DNA of 64,000 nt, from assembly GCA_020055645.1 (NCBI GenBank), contig CM034547.1, forward strand, positions 68,730,884 to 68,794,883. The letters are read 5' to 3'. Positions 51,665 to 64,000 of the stretch are shown here, one piece after another. This DNA is from Tomocerus qinae (Eukaryota > Arthropoda > Collembola > Entomobryomorpha > Tomoceridae). Position numbers and translations under genes: made by a program. Under the pieces are notes generated by a model, which was not told the origin of the DNA, searched no databases, and saw only the letters and a list, made by a program, of their open reading frames with translations. Each line of letters begins with the position of its first letter. Position 1 is the first letter of the stretch.

Positions 51665-52240
51665 GTGAGTTAAAATGACAATTTATATCTCTTTTTCATT
51701 CACTGTTTCTTATTTTGCTTATCTAATGTAATAGCTTAGCACTCAGCATTTGTTAATTACAACTATAGATAATATTACTATGCTTCTGCTACTAAAAGTA
51801 ACGTGTTGCATGTTTAGGTTGTATTCATTGATATGCATACGTAATAGGAAATAAGAATCATTTTGGAATTTGCACTTAAATTATCAAAATTATACTACTG
51901 TATAAAATTATCGGTCTCCCCACATAATAATACTTTTGATTCACAAATGGCCAGTGCAGAACAGAAATATTCGTAGATAGTCAACAGAGCATGCAATGGC
52001 TACATTAGTTAAAATAGAAATAATGTGGTGGAGCAAAGTACAATGATTTGCACTCTTGTATGTTTGTTGATACTTTAATCATTCAAAGTAATGCACTTGT
52101 TTTGTTTACTTTTGTTGTATTAATAGTATGGAGATTAATAGGAATACCTATTTGTTTACTTACGTACTTAGATAGTAAGTTACCTATTTAAAGTAAAATG
52201 AGCTGAGCGTGACTATACACACTATAACACTTTGCGTTGC

Positions 52241-52258
52241 ATACATACATACATACAT
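52241..52258. repeat. (ATAC)n microsatellite
   Basis: Four and a half uninterrupted ATAC units. Confidence 0.8.
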
Positions 52259-54440
52259 ATATGTAATTGAAATTGATACTAGTCTAATGGACTTGTTATT
52301 ATAGGTTGTAGTAAGACACACTTAATTGGTACGATATACGTCTACTACAGTAATGTGGAATGTGGAATAAATGCAATTACAATTAGCTGCTAATAAAAAT
52401 AGCTATATCTGCAACAACTATGCCAAAGTTAATTATATGGAAATAAACAGATCCCTAATCAAACTTCTTTCTCTTTTGAGTTAAGCTGAATTCAGCAATT
52501 GGCCACTTTATGTAGTATTACAGTTATGCATTAAAATAAGATATAATTACAGTGACTACCAATCTACACTTAAGTAAACTACCTGTCTGTTTACATATTC
52601 TATTGTTTCTGTTGTAATTTTAAGAAACTTAACCACAGGTAGGTATATAATTATTAGTTGGTTAAGGAGGTGCTAATTTGTTGAAATTATCACACGTTGT
52701 GATTAATGTGTACAAAAGGAGGTTGATGCTCTGATGAAATGTGTAAAAAAAATCTCTCCCAAATTGAACCCTCCCAACACTTTGGTCATCGATTTATTAA
52801 TTTTTCAGTAATGAAGTGAATATTGACAAAACTTATATTTTTCGCATTTCTTGGTCATTACCTTAAGAAGGAGGTAGAGAGAGGGAGAGTAATCAATATG
52901 CAAATGAAAGCTATGCTTACCATATAAATGAGAAGAGACGTATTTGAAGCGAGTACAATGGCAGTAGGTAGTGCATAATAAATAACTTGAGAAAAGTCCA
53001 GCCATTGACCAAATAAATGTTTCAAGTGAAGAAATTCGTCGCAATTTCTCATCTGTCAGCTTAAGTGTCGTCTCAGGGCATAATAATTAATGCGTGACAT
53101 TTACAACATAATTTTTGAAGAGCTCTTTCACATGCCTTCCTTATAAGGCACTGTGTATAACATTCCAGTTCATCTACAGACAGAAGAGACGACCTTTACT
53201 ACTCTCGTTTCAGAAGACATAATATTCCACGCCATAAATGAATACATCCTAACATAATGCTCGACACTTCAAGAACATTCCATCTTTGTTTACTAATAAT
53301 TTGGCAAATCGTATTTTACGTTTTTCTATACACATAAGTACTACTGGCAATAAATTACAAATGTCATTGTGTAAAATCATTGTAATCCAAATTACGTGTG
53401 AATGTTTGCAGTAGCCTTTATGAAGTAAGTCGACTATAATGAAAATGAGCTAATGCCCTGTTTAATGATGAAATGCATATCTCTGCCTAATGAACAGAAA
53501 AATGTGCCGAATGCTGAAGTTATTCATCTTTCCAAGTTGTGCAATGAGATTTTAGGAAAATGTTCTGTCATTAGCTAGCTAATTTAACTCTCAAGATAAG
53601 AAACCGACCAACATTTTTTAGAAGAGTAAATTAATAAGTATGTAACCAAAGGAATGACTCTGCAACTAAAAGTACCATTTGCTTTGCTTCATTGATCTGT
53701 TCATTGAATCGTGAAGATGCATGTATACTATTTGTAAACGCTCAATTTTTCAAGAAAAGATTTTTGTTTTACTGAATTATGTCTAATTGAGTAGCTGCAT
53801 ACCTTTTCCCTAGATCTGCATCCAAATAATCTTAAGGGTTAGAGTAGATTTAAAATCAGCCTTTTATTTATTCTGCAAAAGCATTGAGATACTTGTAAGT
53901 GACAAACTTCTTAATTCATTAATTCATTAGTCAAGTCACAAACCTTCAATAATGACATTGTTATATATTGGTTCTAAATCTCAATGTTAAATGGAATGAG
54001 TTGTATGTATAAATGGGCGTATACTACAACCAAAATACAAGTACTGACTTTAATGCGTATGTTTTTAATATGTAATGTTAAATATCTTCTCACTACTGTA
54101 ATTTTATGATGGGCATTTGAATAAAATTGACAGTAACAGTCTATTGTTTGTTATGTGACTGATTTAGCTGGTAGACCACCCGTAACAATGCAGATGAGAT
54201 TCCTTTGTATAACAGTTCTTATCTATATTACATATCTCTGTATTTGTATTATGCTCGGCTAGAGGAATGACCTAGTATTTTACATAGCGTAGTGTTACCA
54301 GAGGGCGAGTGTTTAAAAAATAGTTGTGTTCACAAAGAAAAATTGTAAAAAATGTGAATGATTTGAAAAGTATGTGTAAAGGAGTCTGTGCAATTAATCT
54401 GTGTTGGCCAACGTAGCCAGATCGTTAATGGTTTCTTTAT

Positions 54441-54523
54441 TGCAGCTAATGGCTGCATCTTTGTCCACTAAACCAGAATGAGTAAATCGTTTGAAATTGA
54501 AACAGAAGCTAATGGCTTCTGTT
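54441..54523 (+). other. Two neighbouring stem-loops with the same TAATG loop
   Basis: Hairpin 1 (54441-54457) has arms TGCAGC/GCTGCA and loop TAATG. Hairpin 2 (54501-54523) has arms AACAGAAGC/GCTTCTGTT and loop TAATG. Arms are perfect in both, the stems differ in sequence, and the loops are identical. This is the pattern expected of a repeated structural element in RNA or a palindromic protein-binding site around TAATG. No known RNA family is recognised. Confidence 0.45.
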
Positions 54524-57500
54524 GATGACTGTCCTGCATCTTCTCGACTATTGTGCAGTCTATGTTAACATCAAGTACCTGTGTAGTGTGCTATATTACA
54601 CTTCTGTCTAGTCCTGAGTCGTAATCACAATATAATATTGCTGGCCTTTTTCGCACTAACAACAAAAGGTTTCAATTGTGCTCTTTTGACTATCTTGCAG
54701 TATGTGGAATACTTTATATTTTAAGCTGCCTGTTCACTTTTCGTACTTGTGGGGATCTAAATAGCTTTATAAAATTCCTGCACAACAAACCTACATAGCA
54801 TGCATGCTTTTGTGCTGGTTGATAAAAGATCTCAGTGCAGTGCAATACAAAACATAGCTTAAACAGCCCAAGTATAACAATGATCCCCATTTACCATTTA
54901 TTACATGAGTAAGAGTAATTTACTTGTTTGTTATGATGTGAGTTTCATAAAGAATCTCCTGCAAAGTTCCTATCTAGCTCTTCTTTTGCTCCCAAATCTT
55001 AAGATTCCAACAAAAACGTTTTCAGAGCAGAAAATACACACATAAATGTAAACTAGGTGCAAGGTGCATTCTAGAGTCATCCTGTGCTTTACACCAATGC
55101 TACAAAATATAGGAATACTGTATACGGTTCATTATTAATGGCTCTGTTCAATGTTGTAATAATAGTGCATATGTATGTATATCAGCAGTTAATAAGCTAT
55201 GCTATGTTACTTGTAAAAAATACTGTAGAATACCTTTAAAGGTTAATTATTTACTATGAAAATGCGTACCATACTGTATACTGCTTATTATTGCTTGGAA
55301 ATGAAGAGGGTTCAGTAGTAGGAAGCAGAAAAAGAATTTTCCTGCAAATGGCATTTCTTGCACAGTATGAACTGATTAGGCTCTATGGGATAGCATTGAA
55401 AAGGAGAAAAACAGCTGAATTATGTTACAGAGCCAAGGCATTTACTACGAAACTTTAGTTCGCCTGGTTTTGGATGGACTGCTTTGACTGGTTTGGTGTG
55501 GACTGTAGCAAGTACGGATAGTAGCAGTGCCATTGCCTTTTTAATTGAACTTGAATGCAGTTTTCTTTCTGCTCCTGCCTGCATTTCACATTTCCGTGCA
55601 CACCTGCGTCCGCCTTTTTTCCGGCAACGACAACCAAATGCTCGAGAGTAGAATAGCTTCGTAGAAAACCTATAAATAAATAGACAATAGAATTATAGGG
55701 AGAATGTTATTTTATTGCTTCACAGAACCCTTAGACACTTGGTCGCTTTCGGGTCATTGTCAGTCCATGCTCTATTTTTATTGTTACTCCTGAATAACTA
55801 TTTTCAGTAGACTGACATTTACCGATCGTGTCATGTCCAAACATCCCTTTTTACTCGTACTTATGTGCTCTGAATTTATCTTGTACCAAGAAACGATAAA
55901 TTGTAATTTGCAATGAAGAGCGAAGGTGACTTTGTTTAGAAAAACTAGGTTACTGCAAAACATTAGCGCTTGCAAATGTAAAATCGTTCATCTAATCACA
56001 AATTAACTATTGTAAGTATCCCACAGCTCTAATAGTTAACTTATCATGAGATAAACACGGAGCATGCTCGTTGTACCTGTCTTCTTCTTCCCTTGTCTCC
56101 TCAGTGTATTATTTTCATTTCGGTTATCGTAAACAAATATACTACACTACATGTGCTTTTATAAGATAATGCGAATGTGTTGTTAATAATCCAGGTAGAT
56201 AGAAATGAACAGCTGAACTGACACTTCGCTTAGAATGTGGGCGACTTAGTGTTAGCAATTACTACTTAGGTATGTATAAAGATTACAGCCATATATGGAT
56301 ATTCTATCACACAAGAAAGTAAAACCTTATTTACAGTTGATGTTGGTATGTTGAACTGTCTGTGCAAATTGCAAGTGCATCGTTCTAAATGCCCAAAGAG
56401 AATTCAAACAAGCTTTTTACTAAGTCAGCAGAATATTTTCAGTGAAGAGTATCTTTGAGTGTATTTCTCTTTGTGGGATGAGGCAAGTGTCTATTACACC
56501 AAAGTCTGATTGAGTTAACCGCAGCATTATATCTACTTGTAGTGCAATGTATTTCTATTGTAAATTAAAAAGCTGATTGGGGTAAAAGTCTGTGTGAGTT
56601 GAGTCTTGACTCGAGTCGCTTCAAGTATGTCTTATTTACCTAGAAGTACTTTGGAGATTAAGATAAGTCATGAAGCTCATTCTCAGAGTTGAGAATGTGA
56701 AACTGAATTAATCCGTTCACTCAATGTAATAATATTATGCATAAGTACAATACTTGACCATCTAAAAATATACAAAAACACGCCACTATTTATATTTCAA
56801 CTATATATATATTACTATTGAAAATGTAATAGGTGCTAAACGCAAATCAGCTGATGAATTGTCGTGTCATCATGTCTGAACGACAGAAATCAAAATATCT
56901 GTCAGAAGGAAAATCTATGCAAATATGTACCTAATTTCATTTGAGAATGGTTATTAATAAGTCAATTTGCTAATCAAACAAAACATTCCAGATCTATTTC
57001 TCATTCCCAACTGGAATCAATGTAAAAATATTTTAGTTCTAATTACCAAATTGTAGTTTACATTTGCATAGAAAATTCTTGTTCTTAATAAGTATGGCTT
57101 CTCTTGTTTTAATTGAGGTCTGTTGTATCATTTTCATCTCAATGTTGTATTAAGTTACTCTACTTATATGTGTTATTGGCTAAATTAAGTAATGTATTGC
57201 AATATAGGGTTTCCGAATCCGCCCATCTCAAATGACTTATTCATGCACGAATATTAAGTTGCTTTACCTAGTAATCTGATAATCTATTTAGGGAACTGAG
57301 ATGTATTTTTGTTACTGTGAGACAAATCCTCAACATTTTTCCATGCACATCAAATTACTTGTACCACTCACACAGAAACTTACATAACTATATTCAAGCC
57401 TTTCATGTTCATGTACAAGTCACTATAGTTTGTGAATGCATTACCATCATTTATAGTTTAGATATTACAGTCAATATGTGATCTCAAGTCTTGTGTAAGT

Positions 57501-60500
57501 GCATCTCAACTGGGCGCTACGACATCGACGAGAAGAAGGAAATTCTATTATTTATTGTAATGGAATGTGATTTGAATGCGCTATTGTTATCAATTACGTA
57601 AATTAATTGTAATGTATACAGCATAGTCTTGTAGTTGTAGTAGTAGCTCAGTGTAAGTAGCACAGCTTGGCCTGATTACATATTTAGGGGGTATAATTTA
57701 GTTGGAGAGAATGGAGTACACCTATCATATGGTTTCATCCGATTTTATTAGCATAATGGAAATTAGAGAATATCAATCAGAGATTTTAGATTAGGTACCC
57801 ATTCAATTGACTAACAATGAGAATCGGTTACTATTAATGTTAAATAAGGATCCCTGTGTACGTGTAGATATTTTCTTGTGTCAGTCCCTACTTACAGAAG
57901 CCTTACAGATACATATGCATAGGTTAAAATATTAATATACGTGTGGTTGTAAGATTCTGTAAGTGAGACTGTAGCAATTTAGACATGATCCTGTACTATA
58001 GCCGAATTGATGATTATTTAGATATTAGATAAAAGTACAGTTGGTAGTTTAAATGAAAATTAACTGATCCAGAACCAATGTGGAAATTGTAATCTTCTGA
58101 TGCGTGTTTTTTGCATGGGCTTATAAGATTTCTTATATAAACGAATCCCAAAACTTATTATTGTGTCTATACAGTTTTGTCTATATAGTGGTAAGTGTTG
58201 AGACATGAGTTTGGCTTTGGCATTGGCAATAACGGATGAACGCTTCAACTTTGTATGCAATAGTTCTTCATGCGTTGGAGACGCCTTCATTACTATATCA
58301 AACGAAATTGCTAGTTGGACCTTTTATCAGTAAAATACACACACAACATTGTACTTGCAGAATAAATTGCGTGATTTATTTATTGACTCTGTAACTTTAA
58401 AAATCATTCGTAGTGGGAAAGACAAAACATGATTGCTATCTACCACCACAAAATGTTAGTAATTATAAGTTAACCTGTATCAATATTTATAAAATAAGTA
58501 CCTACCAAAAGGGTAAAATATGATATGCGTGTATTTGTGTAATTGAAGGCGGAATGAAAGTATTAGGGCGATGGCAAAAATTGTCTTTTGGTTACCTTTA
58601 CGGAAAAGACCATGACTTGATTTACATAATGTGTTTTTGCAGTATATTTTTTTTATAAATAGTCCCGATGTGTGTGAATGGGTGTATTTAGTATTGTGAA
58701 TTTTCTCTGTTGCAAGTTTTATTGTCTTGCATTCAGCTGGGGTGTGTATAATATTACAGTACCTACTTGTACCTGTGTATACCTACATACATGTGTTTAC
58801 TTACTGTACCAGAATATTCGTGTGATATTAAATTAAATGCAAGCACGCAAGGCGCAGAGAACGTTAGTCATACGAACATTAGCGTGTAATGAAATGAATG
58901 AGTGAATCTGATTCAAGATCATTCCCACACTTTGATATTATTACCTAGTACCCTGCATTTGCATTTCATTGATACCTGAGCGTTTATTATCTATGGAGAA
59001 TTGCGGACACTCTTATACTGAGTGCTGATCTTATACTTTGCACTAGGACATTATTACCTCTGTCTAGTTTTCCATTTCACTTATCTGTTTATACGCAGTA
59101 GCATTTTGCATATCCACTTCTACACATTTATTAAGCAATTGCCTGCAGATAAATATGGAGTGTCATTTTATGCACCTCGAAAGTGTAATCTTATTAATGT
59201 AGTAATTCTTGATCTCTATTACACGGTTTAGTTTACTGTAGAATTGTTTTTTGGAAGGTTTAGTTACTGTGAATTGTTATTTTTATTACTAATGACTGCT
59301 ACATGGATGAACTCTGTAGGTATATTGACATTTATTTGTATTTAGTAAATGCGCAAATAATTTAAGTCATTCTATGTTTACTGACTCCACAAAATAACAA
59401 ATGAATTTGTTATTATTAGACATTATCTGTATTATAGTACACATACTATGTAGCAGTATATACAGAGCAGTATAATGTTTATGACAATAGCAATAAAGGA
59501 ATAGCAAACGAAATCCCGACATATACAAGAGACATTTATAAAAACGCAGTAGCGTAAAGTATTTTATTATCAAGCATTTATTTAAGCTAAAATTGCGGAA
59601 TATTTGCTCACTTAAAAGTTTTATGCCCTTGAAAGCATTCAGAATTGGTTTGTAACAGAAGTGACAGTCTAAGCCACAGATATTAAAGTGATAAAATGAC
59701 TAGGGAATTTAAGTAGGAATTTAAGAGCATTGAGATAATAAGTGACTACGTAAATAATAGTCTATTCTATTTCTATCGATAAACGCATACATTTATACTA
59801 TTTCTATACCTATTTGTGTCTACGTATATCAAATCACATCATTATACGGATTAAATTACAGCGCAGTGGTAAAACACTCTTAACGCAGGAAAGAAACAGA
59901 TGCAAGTTAATATTTACTGTAAAAATACACATGAAACTAAGGTAAAGTCGTAAAGGTGTAAAATCTGGTCTGGTTTTCTGCTGTTGTTCTATTCTATTTC
60001 TCTGACTCGTTTTGTAGAGTACGTACCAATACCAAGCACTCAAAGCTACTACAGTTAAATAATGCAAAGCAATAATAATGTCTAGGTACTTCATTAAACT
60101 ACAAGTGTTCATTACTAGCAAATGTGCTTATTAGTCCCATTCCTCCAATTTTTACTGCATTTGACAGCTTGTTAGGTGCAGAAAAATAGGCGATCTGTTA
60201 GTTCTTCTAAAATTACATATACCTGCATTTTTAGAACTATCATAATTACAATTAATAATACTTCCTGTGTGTATGTAAGCGTTTAGAACTTTCAAAAACA
60301 GGAAAGTCTAGCAAATAATAGAGTTTATTAGCAAGTAAATATAAATTATTCAGAATGGGCAAATAAAAGCCTGTTTATAGAGCTCATCTTGCACACGTGT
60401 TTTGCATTAGTGGAATAGAATAACTAATAAGGTAGTATTATTATTAAATTGTACATAGAAAAAACACATCCGTTTTGCATAAACGAAGGAATGTATTATG

Positions 60501-63500
60501 CTTTACCTTGTTTTGTCTTTTGTCATCATTATTTTTTGACTATTTACTATGCAAGTCGACACCAAATCTACATTCAGTATTTCCAAAGTCAAAACAAATT
60601 GCGCATCATGCTGATTTTTTTTGCTGGAAAGAGACATCGCCAATCTGTATTTTTATTAGCTCTTGGTGTAGCAGGTAGGTTAGGTACCTCATCAATAAAT
60701 AATTTATTCACAGACTGGATGAGTGAATGACATAGCTTTGCTGTACTCGTGACTATTAAGAATTGTTGCCAGTTCAGATTAAGTATGCGATTTTTCACTT
60801 TTTATCCTCCACTTCTTGACAAGACAAAGAAAATTCAGGACTACAAACAGAAAGGAGACAGGCAGGTAATAAGAATCACCGTGAAACAGCAGGCAGTACC
60901 ATGCCAAACCAACCAAATAGTAGTGTTGCTCTTCTTCCAGCTAGAAGATTAGTCTTAATGTATGCCTGTGTGAAGGGCAGATAAAAATAACTAAAATAGA
61001 TAGAAACTATCCACAAGGTACAAGGTTCAACATTTTTCTAATTGTGAGATTATAGTTTGGTCTACCATTCATCATTAATTTTCATTCTATCGCGTTTTTT
61101 CTATTTTTAACTAGCCACGACAAAATATAGTAAACAAAAGGATGTAATCATCACTAAAAGTGGGAACAGGCCAAAGAAAACCAGACGAGACTCGATCTAA
61201 TGGTGAATTCATAAAAACAGAAATAGGCAGTTTGAATTTAGGGATTGTATAAACACGACATTACAGATCTCTCTGAATATTTAATTGCGCAACACACTTC
61301 ATTATCGTAGGTGGGTATTTATAAACTTTTTTTGTTTACATAATAACGTCCTAATACAGAATTCTAATCTCCACGCTGATTAGCCAGCCATGTTTAGCTA
61401 TAATAAATCTTGCAGTGCAAGTAAGCATTGATGCTCAGTAATTTATAGCTGCAATTTATCTGCTACTACTCGTTACTGCAATAACCATTTGGTTTGATAG
61501 TCTTTGTCGGCCAATTTGGCTCCTGAATCTTTGCGAAGCATAAAATAATGTCGTAATAAACCTGATGGTATTTATAAAACAGAGATTTATGATGTCATCG
61601 GATTTTTTAGGGGGAATTGGTATATTAGCCCAGACACTGACTTACCTTGACATTCCTTTCTCATTTCACATCATTTAATTTACGATTGTAAAATTTTCAT
61701 TTATATTGTACAGGTAAACTGCTTTTTACTACAAGATATAAAATCCTTACAATCAAATCTCATTTCTGTTCAGAGAGAGTTCGTGTACTCCTCGAGACAG
61801 ATTTTATTATTTTTCACTATATTAGGCAGAAATTAAAGGAGATGAGAATTAAGGGGATTAAGTGTGAGATTAAGGTGACTGTTTGATGGTGCATTTGATT
61901 GAATAAACTGCAAATAACTGCGTGTCATGTCATGTCAGCTAGTTTAGCATTTGTACCAAGTACGAAAGCATGCAAATAGACGAATCATACAGTATAGTAA
62001 TGAAGCATAGGAATGCGATGAGACGAAAAAGAAATTCGACGTACTTTTTAATAAGATTATAATATCAATGTCTTAGTACACAATTTCATTTTAGAATGTT
62101 CTGACAGAATGAACTTTTGGCAGAAAATTGAAAGAACACGGCAGAGGATATCATCACACAATTTTCAACGAATTTTTGGGATTGGCAGAAAGTGAATATA
62201 TCACGCAAAATGATTTTCGCTCGTGATATACTAATCTGATGCTTTTGATTATAACAAGGGATGTGTTAATATTGTTGTACTATAGTGTTAGTCTTATTGA
62301 GATACAGGATTGCCAGTGTGACCCTCACTTGACATTGAGATTTTGAAGATGAACTTTGCATGTAAACCACGACTGTTGCGTACCTGTGTTAAAATGTATG
62401 AAAATAATATCTGATTGTACTTTACGTGTTGGAGTATACGTAAGCAAGTTTTAGTGTCGAGTAGGGATTGATGAAAAGGTGAAAACTTGGAATACATTTA
62501 CGTAGCATTATCAATAATATGTGGGTTTTGAGTTGTTTCGCTGTTTGCTTTGGGGAATATTATCACATCGCTTGTAGCATTTAATGTGGTGTGTAATCAG
62601 CTAAATCTCGCAAACAAAGTCAGGCCATGTAACTTAGATCATCTGTAGCTACAATATTGGTTCACCTATAGCTGGTGGATATTTGCCAATTCATAGCTAA
62701 CTTACGTAAATCCATACGTATATTTATGCTAATGATTTGTTTGCATTAAAACGTTAAAGCCTGCAGTTGCCAGATATTCTAATGGACAAAGACACCTTGA
62801 GAAATCTGCGGCTGGAGGTTTTGCTGGATTCAATGCTGGCGATTAGCAGTTTTATGCTTTTCAAATTACTGTATACCTACTTGTACCAAGTACTATTATA
62901 AAGTATGGACATGTGTATCTATCATGTATTCGTCACAAAAAGCTAATTGAATACTCGATACTAACTGCGAGGACGCAGTAGCCTCAACCGCCTTGGCTTA
63001 TTACTAAAGCAGAATTTTTATTGCATCTGTACATTAATATGACATGCCAGTTTTGTTTTTATAGCGTGACTTCCTTTGGAAATTAAAGTTGATGTCATAT
63101 AATCCTGTAGGCTCATGACACGACAAGAAGACTTATCGTCAGACATTATTTGTCGGCGGAAAACAAAAGTTTGTAATTTATCCGGTAGTGTCAGTCTGAG
63201 AGTGATATCTGAATGGAGTTGATTGAAGGGGAAAATTTCAGCCAGCCGAGCAAGTGATTTGATATTTGATTGCATGTATTGAATATGAAAATGGAGACTC
63301 TTCTCGTGAGCATAGGAAGCCGCATTGTAGGAAGTATTCCAGAAGTTCGTGGATCGTGTCAAACGAAACCTTAGAAATGTACGCCATTCAATTCCAGCCA
63401 GCCGCCATGCCTACCTACCTATAAAGACATACTAAAATACTGCGGAATTATATTCGTAGCCTAATCCTTAACATTACAAGGATGACATGCTCTATCCCAG

Positions 63501-64000
63501 TTTTACTAAATGCTGACAGTTTCAATTTGTAACTACACTAAACTTTTACTGGTGGTTTAATGCACTGCTCATAATCTCATGTTATACTGTACTTAGTACT
63601 TACAAGTAACAAGAGTACATAGTTTTTATATGCTACATTATCAAAAATTCCCAAGATTTATATTGAAGTTCACTGAACAATTTCTACCAGATATGATGGG
63701 CCTGAGATGTTAAAAAGTGTATAGAAATCAAATACAGTTGATTTTTGTATGCATTTATCGTATTATTATGCTTTCTGCATTTCATAATTTATATAGATCA
63801 ACATTAAATCACCAAGTGTAGTGCAACGTCAGTGAGATGAGACTCAAAGGAAAAGAACAGCTGTTTATTATTGAAAAGTATACGTGCACGGCATGGTTAT
63901 GGTACTAAGGTAGTATAATACTCAGAAATTTATACTTTGGTGAGTACAAACTAAATAACATGATTTAATATCCTTACCAGCAGTTTTTCAGGTAGTGGAT

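Larger units (their letters stand above)
51665..64000. other. Gene-poor AT-rich DNA, possibly one long intron
   Basis: No coding exon is recognised on either strand. It contains a short ATAC microsatellite (52241-52258), the hairpin pair at 54441-54523 and one CTGGTCTGG copy at 59965-59973. If the candidate exon at 51626 is real, this is intronic; otherwise it is intergenic. Confidence 0.4.

Noticed and set aside
1-64000. CRISPR array, bacterial operon, riboswitch or phage
   Set aside because: The spliced genes, poly(A) signals and AT-rich intergenic DNA are eukaryotic, and no regularly spaced direct repeats were seen.

Overview
The window is nuclear DNA of an animal, most likely an arthropod. 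The genes are split by short GT-AG introns, use AATAAA-type poly(A) signals and TATA-like promoters, and lie in AT-rich DNA. A springtail-like hexapod is my best guess. It rests on the mix of a conserved animal Sp-family zinc-finger factor with two enzyme families better known from plants and microbes, a pattern reported for springtails. This is inference; no sequence search was run.

Layout. Positions 484-1939 (+) hold the 3' part of a gene for a protein with tandem C2 (calcium/lipid-binding) domains; its 5' end is outside the window. Positions 2712-4711 (-) hold two tandem paralogues of the basic secretory protein (BSP) family, HExxH zinc peptidases. One is complete with a signal peptide. 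The other lacks a clear first exon and one intron. Positions 4.8-18.6 kb have no confident gene. They contain a somewhat GC-richer stretch (about 6.4-9.5 kb), a hAT-type MITE with a perfect 8-bp target duplication (14585-14848), and the presumed promoter and 5' leader of the next gene. Positions 18647-21779 (+) hold a complete eight-coding-exon Sp1-4/Spps-type transcription factor: Q-rich activation region, Btd box, three C2H2 fingers and an acidic tail. Converging on it, 23180-24956 (-) encodes a two-exon, apparently secreted member of peptidase family C45 (isopenicillin-N acyltransferase / Tan family). Its single intron is mostly filled by a 360-bp foldback element bounded by TTAA.

From about 25 kb to the end the DNA is gene-poor: short AT-rich chance ORFs, hairpins and simple repeats. 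One candidate first coding exon (51626-51664, +) followed by a good donor suggests that at least the last 12 kb could be the first intron of a gene continuing to the right.

There is no operon-like logic. The BSP pair and the C45 enzyme are both likely secreted hydrolases of unusual phylogenetic distribution, but a native regulatory gene and about 19 kb separate them, so they are not a cluster. The best leads are the two BSP genes, the C45 gene with its element-filled intron, the two transposable elements, a pair of hairpins sharing the same loop at 54.4 kb, a G-rich degenerate repeat at 47.5 kb, and two short motifs that recur across the window.
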